NCBI GenBank assembly: GCA_016218025.1 | Contig: JACRFD010000038.1 | Location: forward strand, 1-64,000 | Length of the DNA stretch: 64,000 nucleotides | Direction: 5' to 3' | Origin: Ignavibacteriales bacterium | GTDB lineage: Bacteria; Bacteroidota; Ignavibacteria; UBA10030; SZUA-254 | Made by a program: the position numbers and the translations under genes | The notes under the pieces: model-generated | Databases searched by the model: none | Seen by the model: the letters and a program-made list of their open reading frames with translations, nothing else | What the model was told of the DNA's origin: nothing | Part shown: positions 1-9,382 of the stretch, in pieces | Position numbering within the stretch: position 1 is the first letter of the stretch | How the letters are laid out: each line of letters starts with the position of its first letter

Positions 1-427
1 AAACGGAGAGGAGCAGACACAATTTGAATTTTCAATTGATAAGACAGCACCGATAAATACAAAACAATTGTTGACGTTTAGCATAGCGGCAGGGAATGGT
101 GAAAGCTGGACGAAACAGATTACAATATCTATCAATGCACCCGATAAGTTCGAATTGCATCAGAATTATCCTAATCCGTTTAACCCTTCGACAACTTTGT
201 CATTTGTTATTAGTCAGTTGTCATTTGTTAGCCTGAAAGTTTACAAAGTTCTAGGGCAGGAAGTAATCACTCTTGTTGAAGGTGAGAAATTAGCATGTTA
301 TCATGAGGTTTTGTGGAGTGGGGAGAATGCTTCAAGTGGAGTTTATTTTTATAAATTAGAAGTGACAGGCATAAGCGATCCATCGAATTCGTTTGTTCAG
401 ATTAAGAAAATGCTTTTGGCAAAATAA
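1..427 (+). CDS. C-terminal fragment of a secreted protein with T9SS type A sorting domain (5' end outside the window)
   Basis: Frame contains FELHQNYPNPFNPSTTLSF...GQEVITLVEG...SSGVYFYKLEV...KKMLLAK, the typical T9SS sorting domain; ORF track start at 68 is probably internal. Confidence 0.8.
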   Translation, partial: NGEEQTQFEFSIDKTAPINTKQLLTFSIAAGNGESWTKQITISINAPDKFELHQNYPNPFNPSTTLSFVISQLSFVSLKVYKVLGQEVITLVEGEKLACYHEVLWSGENASSGVYFYKLEVTGISDPSNSFVQIKKMLLAK

Positions 428-439
428 ATTCAATCGAAT

Positions 440-553
440 GGTTAATTGCAAAGGGCTAATAGCTAATGGCTAACAGCTAATTGCTAACAGCCAATTGCCA
501 ACAACCAACAACTAACAACTAACAACTAATAACTAATAACAACTCACCACTCA
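440..553. repeat. Degenerate short-period intergenic repeat tract
   Basis: gctaatagctaatggctaacagctaattgctaacagcc...caactaacaactaacaactaataactaataacaactcaccactcacc. Confidence 0.8.
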
Positions 554-1798
554 CCATCTCCTCGGCACATTCTTCACCGTCCGAACTGTATCACGAGCAA
601 TAAGTAATTCTTCATTTGTCGGAATCACAAACGCTTTTAATTTCGATTTGGGATTAGATATTTCGCCTTCTTTGCCGCAAACCATCGTGTCGTTTTTTTC
701 CTTATCAATATTAAGTCCGAACCAATCCAAACCCCTGCAAATTCTTTCTCTGATAATGGAGCTGTTTTCTCCTATTCCGCCAGTGAAAATGATTGCGTCG
801 GCACCACCCATTTCTGCTAAATAAGCTCCGATATATTTTTTCACACGTTGAACAAAAATTTCTATTGCAAGATGTGCTCGCCGGTCGTTGTTTTCTTTTT
901 CTTCATCAACAAGATCGCGCATGTCGTTCGTTAATCCCGATAAGCCGAGCAGTCCCGATTGTTTGTTCAGCATTGTATCAATCTCACGGACTGTCATACC
1001 TTCTTTATTCCTGATGAATTCAATTACGGATGGATCTATATCGCCGCCGCGTGTTCCCATTACAAGTCCTTCGAGTGGTGTAAATCCCATTGAAGTATCG
1101 AATGACTCACCATTTTTTATTGCGCATGCTGAACATCCATTTCCTAAATGTACTGTAACGATGTTTGTTTCTTCTAATTTCTTTCCAACTAAATTTCTGT
1201 AACGATAAGAGACATATCGATGAGATGTTCCATGAAATCCATAACGACGTATTTTGTGTCTTCTGTATAACTGATACGGAATGGCATAAAGATATGAAGT
1301 CTCGGGCATTGTAGAATGAAACGAAGTATCAAATACTGCAACCTGCGGAATTTTTGGTCCTAAAAGTTCACGCGCTCCTTGAATACCTTTCAGGTTTGCG
1401 GGATTATGCAATGGGGCAAGCTCGATGCTGTCTTCAATCTCGCGAATAACATCGTCATTAATCAATGCCGACATTGTGAATCGTTCACCGCCATGTACAA
1501 CACGGTGCCCAACGGCGTGTATATCGTTCAGTGATTTTATATTTTTTATTTTTGATTCGGGTGAAGTTATCCACTTTAAAATCCAGTCGATACCTGCACG
1601 ATGGTCACGCAGAGGTTCAGCCGACTTAATTTTTGATTGTCCTTCAACTTGAACGCTGATTATCGCCTGGCCTATAACCCTTTCCAATACGCCGCCTGCA
1701 AGACGTTTATCTGCGTTTTTTTCAATTAAATCGATATCGGTTTCAATAAGCTGGAATTTAACAGATGATGAGCCGCAATTCAACACTAAGATGTTCAT
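551..1798 (-). CDS. ackA: Acetate kinase
   Basis: MNILVLNCGSSSVKFQLIE start, HGTSHRYV, HLGNGCS, GFTPLEGLVMGTRGGDIDP motifs. Confidence 0.97.
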   Translation of the reverse strand: MNILVLNCGSSSVKFQLIETDIDLIEKNADKRLAGGVLERVIGQAIISVQVEGQSKIKSAEPLRDHRAGIDWILKWITSPESKIKNIKSLNDIHAVGHRVVHGGERFTMSALINDDVIREIEDSIELAPLHNPANLKGIQGARELLGPKIPQVAVFDTSFHSTMPETSYLYAIPYQLYRRHKIRRYGFHGTSHRYVSYRYRNLVGKKLEETNIVTVHLGNGCSACAIKNGESFDTSMGFTPLEGLVMGTRGGDIDPSVIEFIRNKEGMTVREIDTMLNKQSGLLGLSGLTNDMRDLVDEEKENNDRRAHLAIEIFVQRVKKYIGAYLAEMGGADAIIFTGGIGENSSIIRERICRGLDWFGLNIDKEKNDTMVCGKEGEISNPKSKLKAFVIPTNEELLIARDTVRTVKNVPRRW

Positions 1799-1951
1799 AT
1801 CAGTACAAAATTATTTTAGAGAATGAGAGTTGATAATCTGAAATTATTTTCTAATTTTAAGTGAACTAAGATACAAAAATTTTTAAAATTATGCGATTTG
1901 AATATAGCTATATAGTTGTTATATTATTGTGATCTAAATTCGGAACCAACC

Positions 1952-2164
1952 ATGAAAAAACTTTACCGCTCTGTTACAAATAAAAAAATTGCCGGTGTTT
2001 GTGGAGGTATCGGAGAGATGACCGATACCGATCCGACCCTCGTCCGACTTGGCGCAGTAATTCTTGCACTTGTTACGGGAATTATTCCGTTTACCGTCGG
2101 TTACATCATTGCCTGGTGGATTGTCCCAGAAGGAACACAATTCAATAATACCGAATGGAAGTAG
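1952..2164 (+). CDS. PspC domain-containing protein
   Basis: MKKLYRSVTNKKIAGVCGGIGEMTDTDPTLVRLGAVILALVTG, PspC family signature. Confidence 0.88.
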   Translation: MKKLYRSVTNKKIAGVCGGIGEMTDTDPTLVRLGAVILALVTGIIPFTVGYIIAWWIVPEGTQFNNTEWK

Positions 2165-2305
2165 ATGAAGACATTTTTAAAAATTCTTTTTTTACCTATC
2201 TGGCTTCCGATTAAAATTCTCTGGTTCTTTTCAAAAGTTGTTGCATTCATTTTTATTACAGCCATTCTTATTTTTCTAATATATCTTTTTATTCATTTTT
2301 CATAA
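2165..2305 (+). CDS. Small (46 aa) hydrophobic membrane protein, stop-to-start abutting the PspC gene
   Basis: Direct reading: MKTFLKILFLPIWLPIKILWFFSKVVAFIFITAILIFLIYLFIHFS*; ATG immediately follows the PspC stop (TAGATG); absent from the supplied ORF track because of its length. Confidence 0.6.
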   Translation: MKTFLKILFLPIWLPIKILWFFSKVVAFIFITAILIFLIYLFIHFS

Positions 2306-2317
2306 AGGATTTGAATT

Positions 2318-3739
2318 ATGAAGTTTTCGGCTTTTATAACAATCATATTTCTATTATTTCCTGAAATCTCGATATCACAGGATTTCGATAAATACTTCGT
2401 CGATAAAACGATGAGAATAGATTATTATCATACAGGTACGAAAGGAACCGAAACCATTGCACTTGATAAAATTTATGATGAAGGAAGATGGTCGGGTAGT
2501 TTGGTTAATCTGGTAGATGATTTGAACCTTGGCGATTATTCAGTCAGGATATACGACATCGCAACTAATAAAGTAATTTATTCACGCGGTTATTCTTCGA
2601 TGTTTCAGGAATGGCAAACTACCGATGAAGCGTTGGCAAATATTTTCAGAACATTTCATGAGAGCGTAAGAATACCGTTCCCCCAAAATAAGATTCAGTT
2701 CGTGGTGTGCCGGCGCGATAAGAATATGATATTCCATGAAATATTCTCAACTGTTGTAGATCCGAATGATCCGACTCAAATCAACAGGGAACCAAAACCG
2801 AAACCTTATAAAGTTACTTCTTTGATGGAAAACGGAAAACCACATGAGAAGGTCGATATTGTGATTGTCGGCGATGGTTACCGGCAGGAAGATATGGATA
2901 AATTCAGAAAAGACGCTAAACATTTTAACGAAGTAATGTTTTCTACTGCTCCGTTTAAAGAGCGAAAGAAAGATTTTAACGTTTGGACAGTAGAAGTTGT
3001 TTCGCAGGATTCAGGGATTGATAAGCCGGATAAAAATATTTGGAAGAACACAGCTTTAGGAGCAATGTACAATACTTTCGGATCAGCAAGATATGTTCTG
3101 ACCGAAGAGAACAGAAAACTTAGAGATGTATGTGGAAGTGCACCTTACGATTTTATTACAATTTTAGTAAACGACAATCGTTATGGCGGCGGAGGAATTT
3201 ACAATCTTTACACAACAACATACACACGTGGTGATGCACAGGGTATGGATTGGCAGATGGATTATGTTTATGTCCATGAATTCGGGCATTCATTCGGCGG
3301 TTTAGGAGATGAGTACTACGGTTCACAGATTTCTTACAACGATATGTATCAAAAAAATATCGAACCATGGGAACCGAATCTCACGGCACTTAACGACAAA
3401 GAAAATTTGAAATGGAAAAAGTACTTAGAAAAAGAAACTCCGCTTCCTACACCATGGGAAAAAGAGCAATTCGATAGCTTGGGAAGAGTACGTGCAAAAT
3501 TGGATCGACTTGCACCGGATTATTATGAAAAAAGAAAGCCGCTTTATGAAGCTGAGCAGAACATTTTAAAAAATACTAAATATGCTGGAAAGGTTGGTGC
3601 GTTCGAAGGTGCAGGATATATATCGAAGGGAATGTACCGTCCGGCAGTGGACTGCCGGATGTTTACTTTGAGTTTGGTTGCATTTGATCCTGTTTGTACC
3701 GCAGCCATCAACAGAGTAATTGACTTTTATTCGAAGTAA
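2318..3739 (+). CDS. M64 (IgA peptidase-like) metallopeptidase family protein, secreted
   Basis: Signal peptide; KVDIVIVGDGYRQEDMDKF and YVHEFGHSFGGLGDEYYG zinc motif. Confidence 0.88.
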   Translation: MKFSAFITIIFLLFPEISISQDFDKYFVDKTMRIDYYHTGTKGTETIALDKIYDEGRWSGSLVNLVDDLNLGDYSVRIYDIATNKVIYSRGYSSMFQEWQTTDEALANIFRTFHESVRIPFPQNKIQFVVCRRDKNMIFHEIFSTVVDPNDPTQINREPKPKPYKVTSLMENGKPHEKVDIVIVGDGYRQEDMDKFRKDAKHFNEVMFSTAPFKERKKDFNVWTVEVVSQDSGIDKPDKNIWKNTALGAMYNTFGSARYVLTEENRKLRDVCGSAPYDFITILVNDNRYGGGGIYNLYTTTYTRGDAQGMDWQMDYVYVHEFGHSFGGLGDEYYGSQISYNDMYQKNIEPWEPNLTALNDKENLKWKKYLEKETPLPTPWEKEQFDSLGRVRAKLDRLAPDYYEKRKPLYEAEQNILKNTKYAGKVGAFEGAGYISKGMYRPAVDCRMFTLSLVAFDPVCTAAINRVIDFYSK

Positions 3740-3764
3740 ACAAGTATTCAAATCGGAATAGATT

Positions 3765-5549
3765 ATGTTGATTATGAAGACCGGATATTATTTAATTTTT
3801 CTTTTAATGGGTTTCGGTGAAATTTTATATTCTCAGAAGTTAATGCAAAATTGGCTTACCTTTTATGAACAGAGCGGATATACAAAAACCCCAAATTACG
3901 AGCAAACGATGGAATTTTGTAAACGGCTTGAAATCGTCTCTCCATTCATAAAAGTAAAATCTTTCGGGAAAAGTCCGGAAGGCAGAGATCTATATCTTGT
4001 GATCGCTTCGAAAGATAAAGCGTTCGATGCTCAGAGAGCTCATCAAAAAGATAAAGCGATTTTACTTGTGCAGAACGGTATTCATGCAGGTGAGATTGAC
4101 GGGAAGGATGCTTGCTTGAAGTTACTTCGGGATATTGTTGTAACAAAAGAGAAAGAATCATTGCTCGATCATGTGATTCTTCTTGTTATCCCGATTTACA
4201 ACGTCGACGGACATGAACGGATAAGTAAGTATAATCGAATTAACCAGAATGGTCCTGAAGAAATGGGGTGGAGGGTTACATCTCAGAATTTAAACCTTAA
4301 CCGTGATTACATCAAAGCTGATGCTCCTGAAACACATGCATGGCTCAAGATGTTTAACGAGTGGCTGCCAGATTTTTTTATTGATGCACATGTTACGGAT
4401 GGCGCCGATTACCAACATAATGTTACCTTCGGACTTGAGAAACATGAAAATCTTGCCGAGCCAGTTCGTTCCTGGGTAAATCAAAAATATTTACCGATGA
4501 TTTCAAATTTAACAACTAATGGAGTCCCGGTTGCTCCTTATATTTCTTTGCGAAATCATGAAGACCCGATGAAAGGACTTCAAAGTGGGGTAGCGCCACC
4601 ACGGTTATCTACTCCATATGTTGCATTACAAAATAGACCCGCACTTCTGATAGAAACGCACATGATGAAAGATTATAAAACGCGGGTTGAGGGTACCTAT
4701 CAAACTATCGTTTCCACGTTGGAATTTTTGAACAGCGAGTATAAAACTCTTCAACAAACAGTAACAGAAACGGATAGAATATCGATGAATCGCATCGGAC
4801 AAAAATTTCCCTTGAGATTTGAAACGGTTGATGCACCGAACGGTATTTTTCACTACTTAGGATTTAAACAAACTAATCAGAAAAGCGATATCTCGGGAGG
4901 TGTCTGGACTACTTATACAAAGGAGCCATTCGAAGCCGATATTCCGGTGTATGATAGTGTGAAGGTTTCCAAATTTATCGATGTACCGTATGCTTATCTT
5001 ATTCCGCGGCAATGGCAAGAAGTAATTAAACGATTATCGCTGCATGGAATAAAAATCCGTGAGCTATCAAAACCGATTGAACTTGATGTTGAGATGTACA
5101 AATTCTACAATTCGAAATGGCAGCAAAATCCATACGAAAGCAGGCATTCTGTTTCATACACCACTGAAAAGATTTCGGCTAAAAAGATGTTTCCTGCCGG
5201 TACGGCAGTGGTTCAATTAAATCAACGGACATCCGGAGTCGCTCTATTTGCACTGGAACCTGAATCGCCCGATGCTTTTGTATCGTGGGGTTTTTTTGAT
5301 GCAATCTTCGAACAAAAAGAATACAGCGAAGATTATGTTATGGAACCGATTGCACGTGAGATGTTGGAGAAAGATCAAAATCTTAAACAAGAATTTGAAA
5401 CCAAATTAAACACAGATACTACTTTTGCTAAAAGTCCATCTGTCAGATTGAATTTCTTTTATCAGCACTCTCCCTGGTGGGATCAAAATGTAAATCTATA
5501 TCCGGTTGCTCGATTAATAAATCCTGTTCAACTTCCACTAAAAGATTGA
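3765..5549 (+). CDS. M14 family zinc carboxypeptidase, secreted
   Basis: Signal peptide; SPEGRDLYLV, QNGIHAGEIDGKDACL, IPIYNVDGHER..NQNGP, NLNRDY motifs. Confidence 0.88.
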   Translation: MLIMKTGYYLIFLLMGFGEILYSQKLMQNWLTFYEQSGYTKTPNYEQTMEFCKRLEIVSPFIKVKSFGKSPEGRDLYLVIASKDKAFDAQRAHQKDKAILLVQNGIHAGEIDGKDACLKLLRDIVVTKEKESLLDHVILLVIPIYNVDGHERISKYNRINQNGPEEMGWRVTSQNLNLNRDYIKADAPETHAWLKMFNEWLPDFFIDAHVTDGADYQHNVTFGLEKHENLAEPVRSWVNQKYLPMISNLTTNGVPVAPYISLRNHEDPMKGLQSGVAPPRLSTPYVALQNRPALLIETHMMKDYKTRVEGTYQTIVSTLEFLNSEYKTLQQTVTETDRISMNRIGQKFPLRFETVDAPNGIFHYLGFKQTNQKSDISGGVWTTYTKEPFEADIPVYDSVKVSKFIDVPYAYLIPRQWQEVIKRLSLHGIKIRELSKPIELDVEMYKFYNSKWQQNPYESRHSVSYTTEKISAKKMFPAGTAVVQLNQRTSGVALFALEPESPDAFVSWGFFDAIFEQKEYSEDYVMEPIAREMLEKDQNLKQEFETKLNTDTTFAKSPSVRLNFFYQHSPWWDQNVNLYPVARLINPVQLPLKD

Positions 5550-5561
5550 TTAAATATTGAT

Positions 5562-7709
5562 ATGACATTAAGTTACACTCAAATTAGAAATTATTTGTTT
5601 TTATTTTTGCTTTGTGCATCGGTGCATCCGCTTTATTCCCAGCAACTTAAGTGGAACGACATCAGCGGTTTGCAGGGTTGTTATATAATTCGCGAAGGTG
5701 CACAGGGAAAACTTTTTGCAGTCAGTGAAGCCGTAGTTTATGCTTCAACCGATAATGGAAATATTTGGGAGATGACATCTCTAAACCGCGGAGTGATGAT
5801 GGATTTTTTCTCGGATCACTCGAATATTCTGCTTGTCAGGTATATTTCAAATCTTACCGATCGATATCGAATTGAACTGTCAAGAGATAACGGATTAACA
5901 TGGCAATTGATCTATGGTAATCGGATTGCAATGTATTATGACCAGATGATGTTGACACCAAATGGAGAAGTATATGCAGTTAGCGATCAGAGCACACTTA
6001 GTTTAGTTCACTTTAACGGAATAAAATGGGATACGATAAATAACAGTACACTCGCCGAGTATTATTATTGCCGGGCACGTGCAGTTGATAAAGAATCAAG
6101 AATATATCTTGCTGCATACGGGGCAACCACAAATGCAGTCTTGATATCAAACGACTATGGAAATTCATGGGAAAAATCTCTTGAAGATCTCAATGTTCAG
6201 GTCTTGGGACGAGGGCAGGATGGGGCAATTTTTGCGGGAAAATCCAGAAATGTATCGCCGAAGGAAGAAGGATTCGTTTACCGCTCAACCAATGGAGGTG
6301 CAACATGGGATTATCTCGGTTTCACCGATCATGCAATTTATTCTTTAACAGGTGATCTTTCGGGAAATGTTTATGCATCGACCGAAGCCGGCATTTATTT
6401 CTATAGCCAGTCCACAAACAGGTGGGAATTTATCGGACCCAAAACAGAAGGGTATGATGCGATTGTGATTTCATCGAATGGTAAGCTTTTTACTTCCGCC
6501 GGTGTCTGTAGATCGGGTCAATGTTTCTTCCCTTCCGGCAACACTACTCCTATTTATTCATCCATAAATAATGGAGCGTTCTGGTCATCCAGTGGACCGC
6601 GCAAGCAAGATTTGTTCTGTATCGCCGGCACGAATGATAGTGGAATCGTAGCCGGGACATTAGGTGGCAGAATTTTCCGGGGCAAGGTTGGCGGATTAAG
6701 TTGGATACAGTCAGAGCCCGGAACCGTAGGTGATTATGTTTATTCATTATCGAAAATAGATAATAAAATATTTGCAGGAACGAATGAGGGATTATTTATT
6801 TCAAGTGATGGTGGAGTAAACTGGTGGAACTCGACCAACACGAATTTCACAGGTTCAGTGTTTGCCTGTATAAAGAATGATAGCGGTAAATTATTCATCG
6901 GTACAACTTTCGGCGTTTATACATCCGCTGATAACGGTTTAAGTTGGAGTGAAAATGCGCTGTATGGAATTCCGGTTTTATTTTCGGCTGCCGGTAAAAA
7001 TAATCTGCTCGTTGCAGTGACAGATGAAGGTGCAGTTTATTTATCTGCCGATAATGGTCAGTCGTGGAGTTATTCCGGTTTAACTCGCGAGGATGTTCAA
7101 TCTATTGCGATAAATGAAAATGGTGATCTGTTCCTTGGGGTATTCGGCGGTATAATGCGTTCCACCGATTCGGGTGCAACATGGAATTTCTTCGCTGTTG
7201 GAACTTCATATGTTTATTCCATTTCATTTAATTCTTCTCAAAATGTTTTTATCGGCTCATATAATGGTGTATATCAATCAAAAAATAATGGTGTAGATTG
7301 GACATTCGTTGGATTGAATACAGGTGCAGTTTTGGGTCTTATTATAGATTCTTCTCAGCATGTAATAGCGGGAGTTTTTCAAAATGGTGTTTATCGGAGT
7401 GAATCTCCGGTCCTTGATGTCAAGATTCATAGCGATAATATTCCAACCACTACGACGTTATATCAAAATTATCCGAATCCGTTTAATCCGGTTACAGAAA
7501 TTAAATTCCAAATAGCCGAGGTTAATCATGTCTTAATACTGATCTATGACATTCTTGGCAGGGAAGTCGAAAGATTGGTTGATGAAATAAAACAACCTGG
7601 TGAGCACTCAATTAGTTGGAATGCTCAAAATAAAACTAGTGGAATATACATCTGTAGAATGTCTGCTGGAAAATTTAATTATACCAGAAAGCTTGCACTT
7701 ATTAGATAG
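5562..7709 (+). CDS. Sortilin/BNR-type beta-propeller protein with T9SS type A sorting domain
   Basis: Repeated STDNGNIW / SADNGLSW / STDSGATWNF blades; C-terminal LYQNYPNPFNPVTEIKFQI...SGIYICRM. Confidence 0.85.
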   Translation: MTLSYTQIRNYLFLFLLCASVHPLYSQQLKWNDISGLQGCYIIREGAQGKLFAVSEAVVYASTDNGNIWEMTSLNRGVMMDFFSDHSNILLVRYISNLTDRYRIELSRDNGLTWQLIYGNRIAMYYDQMMLTPNGEVYAVSDQSTLSLVHFNGIKWDTINNSTLAEYYYCRARAVDKESRIYLAAYGATTNAVLISNDYGNSWEKSLEDLNVQVLGRGQDGAIFAGKSRNVSPKEEGFVYRSTNGGATWDYLGFTDHAIYSLTGDLSGNVYASTEAGIYFYSQSTNRWEFIGPKTEGYDAIVISSNGKLFTSAGVCRSGQCFFPSGNTTPIYSSINNGAFWSSSGPRKQDLFCIAGTNDSGIVAGTLGGRIFRGKVGGLSWIQSEPGTVGDYVYSLSKIDNKIFAGTNEGLFISSDGGVNWWNSTNTNFTGSVFACIKNDSGKLFIGTTFGVYTSADNGLSWSENALYGIPVLFSAAGKNNLLVAVTDEGAVYLSADNGQSWSYSGLTREDVQSIAINENGDLFLGVFGGIMRSTDSGATWNFFAVGTSYVYSISFNSSQNVFIGSYNGVYQSKNNGVDWTFVGLNTGAVLGLIIDSSQHVIAGVFQNGVYRSESPVLDVKIHSDNIPTTTTLYQNYPNPFNPVTEIKFQIAEVNHVLILIYDILGREVERLVDEIKQPGEHSISWNAQNKTSGIYICRMSAGKFNYTRKLALIR

Positions 7710-7851
7710 AATAAATTGATTTTTGTCAGTGATCATAAAAAGTCTGTGTAAAATGTCGAAGTAAATAACCGAAATTATTCAATTCTTGTTTTTTCCCCAC
7801 ATTTTTAGTATTTTTTAAAACATTTGTATCAATCCACCCAAAAGTAAATTC

Positions 7852-9381
7852 ATGAATGATCAAAATAAAAATCAAACCTCAACCGAACATATAGACGATT
7901 TAAACGAATTAATGCGCCGTCGTCGCGAAGAACTCGAAGAACTACACAAACTAGGTATCAATCCCTATCCCTACAATTACAATGTTACAGATAGTTCGAC
8001 AAGTATAATAAATAGTTTTACCGATGAGCAGCCGCCCCGCGAAGTTGCTGTGGCAGGAAGAATCATGTCGATTCGCCGTATGGGTAAAGCTTCGTTTTGC
8101 CATTTGCAAGATGCGCAGGGAAGAATTCAGGCTTATCTCAAAAAAGATGATCTCGGAGGTTCTTACGATACATTCAAATTATTAGACATCGGTGATATTA
8201 TTGGAGTGGAAGGATATGTTTTCAAAACAAAAATGGGCGAGATTTCTATCCATGCACGGAAACTAGAAATCTTATCAAAGTCATTACGTCCGCTTCCAAT
8301 CGTAAAAGAAAAAGTAGATGAACAGGGAAATAAAACCATCTTCGATCCATTCTCCGATAAAGAACTTCGTTATCGACAGCGTTATGTGGATCTGGCGGTA
8401 AATGTTAAGGTGAGAGAAGTATTCGTGAAACGTTCTCTGATTCTCCGTGCAATGCGAAAATTTTTGGATGAACGGGGATATTTAGAAGTTGAAACGCCTA
8501 TACTCCAGCCGATCTACGGCGGAGCTTTCGCGCGACCATTCACAACACACCATAACGCGCTTGATATCGATCTATATCTTCGCATTGCCGATGAATTATA
8601 TTTGAAGCGTCTGATTGTTGGCGGTTATGATGGAGTTTATGAATTTGCGAAAGATTTCCGGAATGAAGGAATGGATAGATCTCATAATCCGGAATTCACA
8701 ATGATGGAGTTGTATGTAGCTTACAAAGATTATATCTGGATGATGAATCTTGTTGAGGAAATGGTAAGTACGGTTGCCCTTGCTGTGAACGGAACAATGA
8801 AGTGGAAGGTTGGAGAGAATGAGATAGATTTCACGCCGCCATGGAAAAGAATTTCGATGTATGATGTTATCAAAGAATATACAGGCAAAGATTTGCGTGA
8901 CAAATCGGAAGAAGAAATAAGAAGATTCGCTAAAGAACTGCGTATAGAAATTGAACCGGGTATGGGAAGAGGATCGATTATCGACGAGATATTCAGTGAG
9001 AAGGTAGAGGCAAAATTAATTCAGCCAACATTTATAACCGACTATCCTGTGGAAATGTCACCACTTGCCAAAAAACACCGCAGCGAACCGGGTTTAGTTG
9101 AACGCTTCGAAGTTATGGTCAACGGACATGAACTTTGTAATGCATTCAGCGAGTTGAATGATCCGATTGATCAACGTCAGAGGTTCGAAGAGCAGATGAA
9201 ACTTCGTGCACGCGGAGATGAAGAAGCACAGGTATTGGATGAAGACTATTTGCGTGCGCTTGAATACGGTATGCCGCCGACAGCCGGACTTGGAATCGGG
9301 ATTGATCGGCTTACAATGTTATTCACTAATCAGGACTCAATCAGAGATGTGTTGTTCTTCCCACAAATGAAGCGCGAGTGA
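7852..9381 (+). CDS. lysS: Lysyl-tRNA synthetase (class II)
   Basis: [63 protein letters not shown]. Confidence 0.97.
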   Translation: MNDQNKNQTSTEHIDDLNELMRRRREELEELHKLGINPYPYNYNVTDSSTSIINSFTDEQPPREVAVAGRIMSIRRMGKASFCHLQDAQGRIQAYLKKDDLGGSYDTFKLLDIGDIIGVEGYVFKTKMGEISIHARKLEILSKSLRPLPIVKEKVDEQGNKTIFDPFSDKELRYRQRYVDLAVNVKVREVFVKRSLILRAMRKFLDERGYLEVETPILQPIYGGAFARPFTTHHNALDIDLYLRIADELYLKRLIVGGYDGVYEFAKDFRNEGMDRSHNPEFTMMELYVAYKDYIWMMNLVEEMVSTVALAVNGTMKWKVGENEIDFTPPWKRISMYDVIKEYTGKDLRDKSEEEIRRFAKELRIEIEPGMGRGSIIDEIFSEKVEAKLIQPTFITDYPVEMSPLAKKHRSEPGLVERFEVMVNGHELCNAFSELNDPIDQRQRFEEQMKLRARGDEEAQVLDEDYLRALEYGMPPTAGLGIGIDRLTMLFTNQDSIRDVLFFPQMKRE

Positions 9382-9382
9382 A

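Noticed and set aside
793-1652. Track ORFs on + strand opposite ackA (and the many similar antisense ORFs opposite lysS, metG, atpD, lipA, M3 peptidase etc.)
   Set aside because: Lie fully antisense to strongly recognised genes and show no family motifs; treated as chance open frames.
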